In this document: positions 5,236 to 6,864 of the stretch, in pieces
Layout of the letters: every line of letters begins with the position of its first letter
Position numbering within the stretch: position 1 is the first letter of the stretch
From: Chloroflexota bacterium
Lineage (GTDB): Bacteria > Chloroflexota > Dehalococcoidia > SM23-28-2 > RBG-16-64-32
Reading direction: 5' to 3'
NCBI GenBank assembly: GCA_022560365.1
Contig: JADFTG010000062.1
Coordinates: 1 to 6,864 of the forward strand
DNA length: 6,864 bases
Translations under genes and position numbers: made by a program
Notes under the pieces: generated by a model
Databases searched by the model: none
The model's input: only the letters and a program-made list of their open reading frames with translations
Told to the model about the DNA's origin: nothing

Positions 5236-6678
5236 GATCGGTCTCATGCGGCAGACCTTGTCCGCGATTCCGGCCTCGTGCAGCACGTCGATGACGAGCG
5301 CGACGTCCTTGTACGCCTCACTGGCCTCTTCGGCGAGCAGCTTGCGGTTCTGGACACGGACGGAGATGCCTTGATCGGCCATCCGCCGCGCGATGTCGAC
5401 GCCCTCGAGCAGGCGCCGCGTCTGATTGCGGCTGCGGACGCGCCCGGCGCCGTGGCAGGTTGAGCCCCACGTTTCGGACATCGCCTGCTTCGTTCCGGCG
5501 GCGATGTACGAGTAGCGGGCCATGTCGCCCGGCACCAGGACTGGCTGGCCGATCTTCTGGTACCTGGCGGGAATGTCGTGATGGCCTGGTGGGAAGGCCC
5601 GCGTGGCGCCCTTTCGGTGGACGCAGAGATTCATCTCGTGGCCGTTCACCAGGTGGCGCTCCATCTTCGCGATGTTGTGCGCTACGTCGTACACGAGGTG
5701 CATCCCCATGTCTTCACGTGCCCGGCGGCCAAGGACACGTTCGAAGACCTTGCGTGTCCAGTGTGTGATCAGCTGGCGGTTGCAGAACGCGAAGTTAGCG
5801 GCCGCGGTCATCGCTGCGAAGTAGTCGCGGCCTTCCTCAGACGAAATTGGTGCACACGCCAGCTGCTTGTCCGGCAGTTCGATGTCGTAGCGGGCGGCAG
5901 CGACTTCCATGACGTCGAGGTAGTCCTGGCAGACCTGATGGCCGAGGCCGCGCGAGCCGCAGTGGATGAAGAGGATGACCTGGCCCGGGCCGGTGACGCC
6001 CATCGCCGCTGCGGCTTCCGGCCAGTAGACTTCGTCGATGACCTGCACTTCAAGGAAGTGGTTCCCGGAGCCGAGCGTGCCCAGCTGCGGGCTGCCTCGT
6101 TTCTTCGCCTTATCGCTCACCTTTTCCGGGTCGGCGCCGCTCAGGGCACCGTGGCTCTCGATCGACTCGATGTCCTCCGGCCAGGCGTATCCTTGATCGA
6201 GGGCCCACTGCGCGCCCTGCACTAGCACGCTGTCGATATCTGCGCGGCCGACGCGCACGAGGCCGTGGCCCCCGACTCCGGCGGGGATGTCGCGGAAGAT
6301 CTGGTCCAGCAGCTCCTCGAGGTGTGGCCGCACTTCTTCTTCGGTGAGATTGGTGCGGAGGACGCGAGTGCCGCAGTTGATGTCGAAACCGACGCCTCCG
6401 GGTGAGATCACACCACCGTCCTCGCGCATCGCCGCCACGCCGCCGATGGGGAAGCCGTATCCCCAGTGGATGTCGGGCATCGCCAGCGAATAGCGGACGA
6501 TGCCGGGAAGGAAGGCGACGTTCGCGATCTGCTCGATCGCCTGGTCCTGGCCAATCACGTCCAGCAGCTCCTCGGAGGCGAAGATGAGACCGGGGACGAG
6601 CATGCCCTGCTTGTAATCCTGTGGCAAGAGCCAGCGCTGGTCGTCGACCTTCTCAAGGATGCGCTTCCAGTCCGTCAT
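5218..6678 (-). CDS. rtcB: RNA-splicing ligase RtcB
   Basis: RtcB joins RNA ends carrying 2',3'-cyclic phosphate or 3'-phosphate to 5'-hydroxyl ends using GTP and Mn2+, through a GMP-histidine intermediate. It serves RNA repair in bacteria and tRNA splicing in archaea and animals. The 486-residue length is typical. The metal-site motif GVGFDINCGTRVLRT is at 95-109 (Asp99, Cys102). GSGNHFLE at 203-210 supplies Asn206 and His207, HCGSRGLGHQ at 239-248 supplies His239 and DVAHN at 331-335 supplies His334, all expected Mn2+ ligands or nucleotide contacts. STCHGAGRVRSR at 406-417 contains His409, the expected guanylylated histidine. I see no missing catalytic residue. ATG at 6676-6678 is preceded by GAGG (6683-6686) four bases upstream, which overlaps the stop codon of the archease gene. 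The two genes are therefore co-transcribed and probably translationally coupled. The operon promoter lies beyond the right edge. Confidence 0.97.
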   Translation of the reverse strand: MTDWKRILEKVDDQRWLLPQDYKQGMLVPGLIFASEELLDVIGQDQAIEQIANVAFLPGIVRYSLAMPDIHWGYGFPIGGVAAMREDGGVISPGGVGFDINCGTRVLRTNLTEEEVRPHLEELLDQIFRDIPAGVGGHGLVRVGRADIDSVLVQGAQWALDQGYAWPEDIESIESHGALSGADPEKVSDKAKKRGSPQLGTLGSGNHFLEVQVIDEVYWPEAAAAMGVTGPGQVILFIHCGSRGLGHQVCQDYLDVMEVAAARYDIELPDKQLACAPISSEEGRDYFAAMTAAANFAFCNRQLITHWTRKVFERVLGRRAREDMGMHLVYDVAHNIAKMERHLVNGHEMNLCVHRKGATRAFPPGHHDIPARYQKIGQPVLVPGDMARYSYIAAGTKQAMSETWGSTCHGAGRVRSRNQTRRLLEGVDIARRMADQGISVRVQNRKLLAEEASEAYKDVALVIDVLHEAGIADKVCRMRPIGVVKG

Positions 6679-6684
6679 ATCGCC

Positions 6685-6864
6685 TCAAATGTCAAAGAGC
6701 ACCGTCGCGCTGTAGCCGTCCTTCTCGCGGGACACGTCAAGCATATGGCGGGTGACGGCCTTCACGCCAAGGCGCAGCTCGTGACGCTCGGGGTTGATCG
6801 GCTCGCCGACCGTGCCGAGCAGACGCAGGCTCTGGCGCGAATGGCGCGTGACCCAGTCGTCGCC
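6685..6864 (-). CDS. Archease, RtcB activator (C-terminal part, N-terminus beyond window)
   Basis: The last 59 codons of a gene entering from the right edge end in TGA at 6685-6687. The protein shows the archease block [23 protein letters not shown] at visible residues 20-42, and ends in YSATVLFDI. The conserved Gly-Glu-Pro, the His after Glu-Arg, the VKAVT-x-H motif and the closing Phe-Asp-Ile are hallmarks of archease (MTH1598/TM1083-like). In studied homologues conserved acidic residues, including one near the C-terminus, bind metal. Archease speeds guanylylation of RtcB and allows multiple turnover. Family proteins are about 140 residues, so roughly 80 are missing. The stop is 6 bases from the rtcB ATG, which strongly supports the identification. 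It is too short to be certain from motifs alone, but context makes it close to sure. Confidence 0.92.
   Translation of the reverse strand, partial: GDDWVTRHSRQSLRLLGTVGEPINPERHELRLGVKAVTRHMLDVSREKDGYSATVLFDI

Noticed and set aside
5578..6225. + strand open frame of 215 codons inside the rtcB gene
   Set aside because: Antisense of conserved RtcB motifs; no ribosome binding site or recognisable domain.
1..6864. CRISPR arrays, transposon ends, tRNA or rRNA genes, defence-system genes
   Set aside because: I saw no regularly spaced repeats, transposase or integrase motifs, RNA gene signatures or defence domains; nearly all sequence is accounted for by six housekeeping-type genes.

Overview
The window is GC-rich, gene-dense bacterial chromosomal DNA carrying six protein genes and no sign of mobile elements, CRISPR arrays, tRNA or rRNA. 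The sequence alone does not fix the taxon. The wording of the helicase, the methyltransferase and the RtcB protein reminds me of Chloroflexota (Dehalococcoidia-like) or another high-GC, environmental, MAG-type genome; this is an impression, not a measurement.

Layout from left to right. (1) A UvrD/PcrA-type superfamily 1A DNA helicase on the + strand enters from the left edge, missing only a few N-terminal residues. It is split by a single-base frameshift near 462-475 into an N-terminal piece (3-512) and a C-terminal piece (488-2218). All helicase motifs and the C-terminal Tudor-like domain are otherwise intact. (2) A 143-base gap (2219-2361) has two small stem-loops, a tiny coding-like tail and a strong ribosome binding site. 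(3) A beta-lactamase-fold serine hydrolase or esterase follows on the + strand (2362-3543). (4) A class I SAM-dependent methyltransferase lies on the - strand (3540-4109). It converges on the hydrolase so tightly that both TAG stops share one CTAG, and a stem-loop sits on the junction. (5) A 73-base divergent gap leads into a small MscS-family mechanosensitive channel on the + strand (4183-5205), which probably starts at TTG. (6) Converging on it from the right is an archease-rtcB operon on the - strand. RtcB (5218-6678) is complete, and the C-terminal 59 residues of archease (6685-6864) are visible before the right edge.

The genes are mostly independent housekeeping functions: DNA repair and replication-fork maintenance (UvrD/PcrA), osmotic protection (MscS), RNA ligation (RtcB with its activator archease), plus a hydrolase and a methyltransferase of unknown substrate. 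Only archease and RtcB form a clear functional pair. I see no previously undescribed system. The points most worth a second look are the helicase frameshift, the shared convergent stop with its hairpin, and the translationally coupled archease-rtcB junction.
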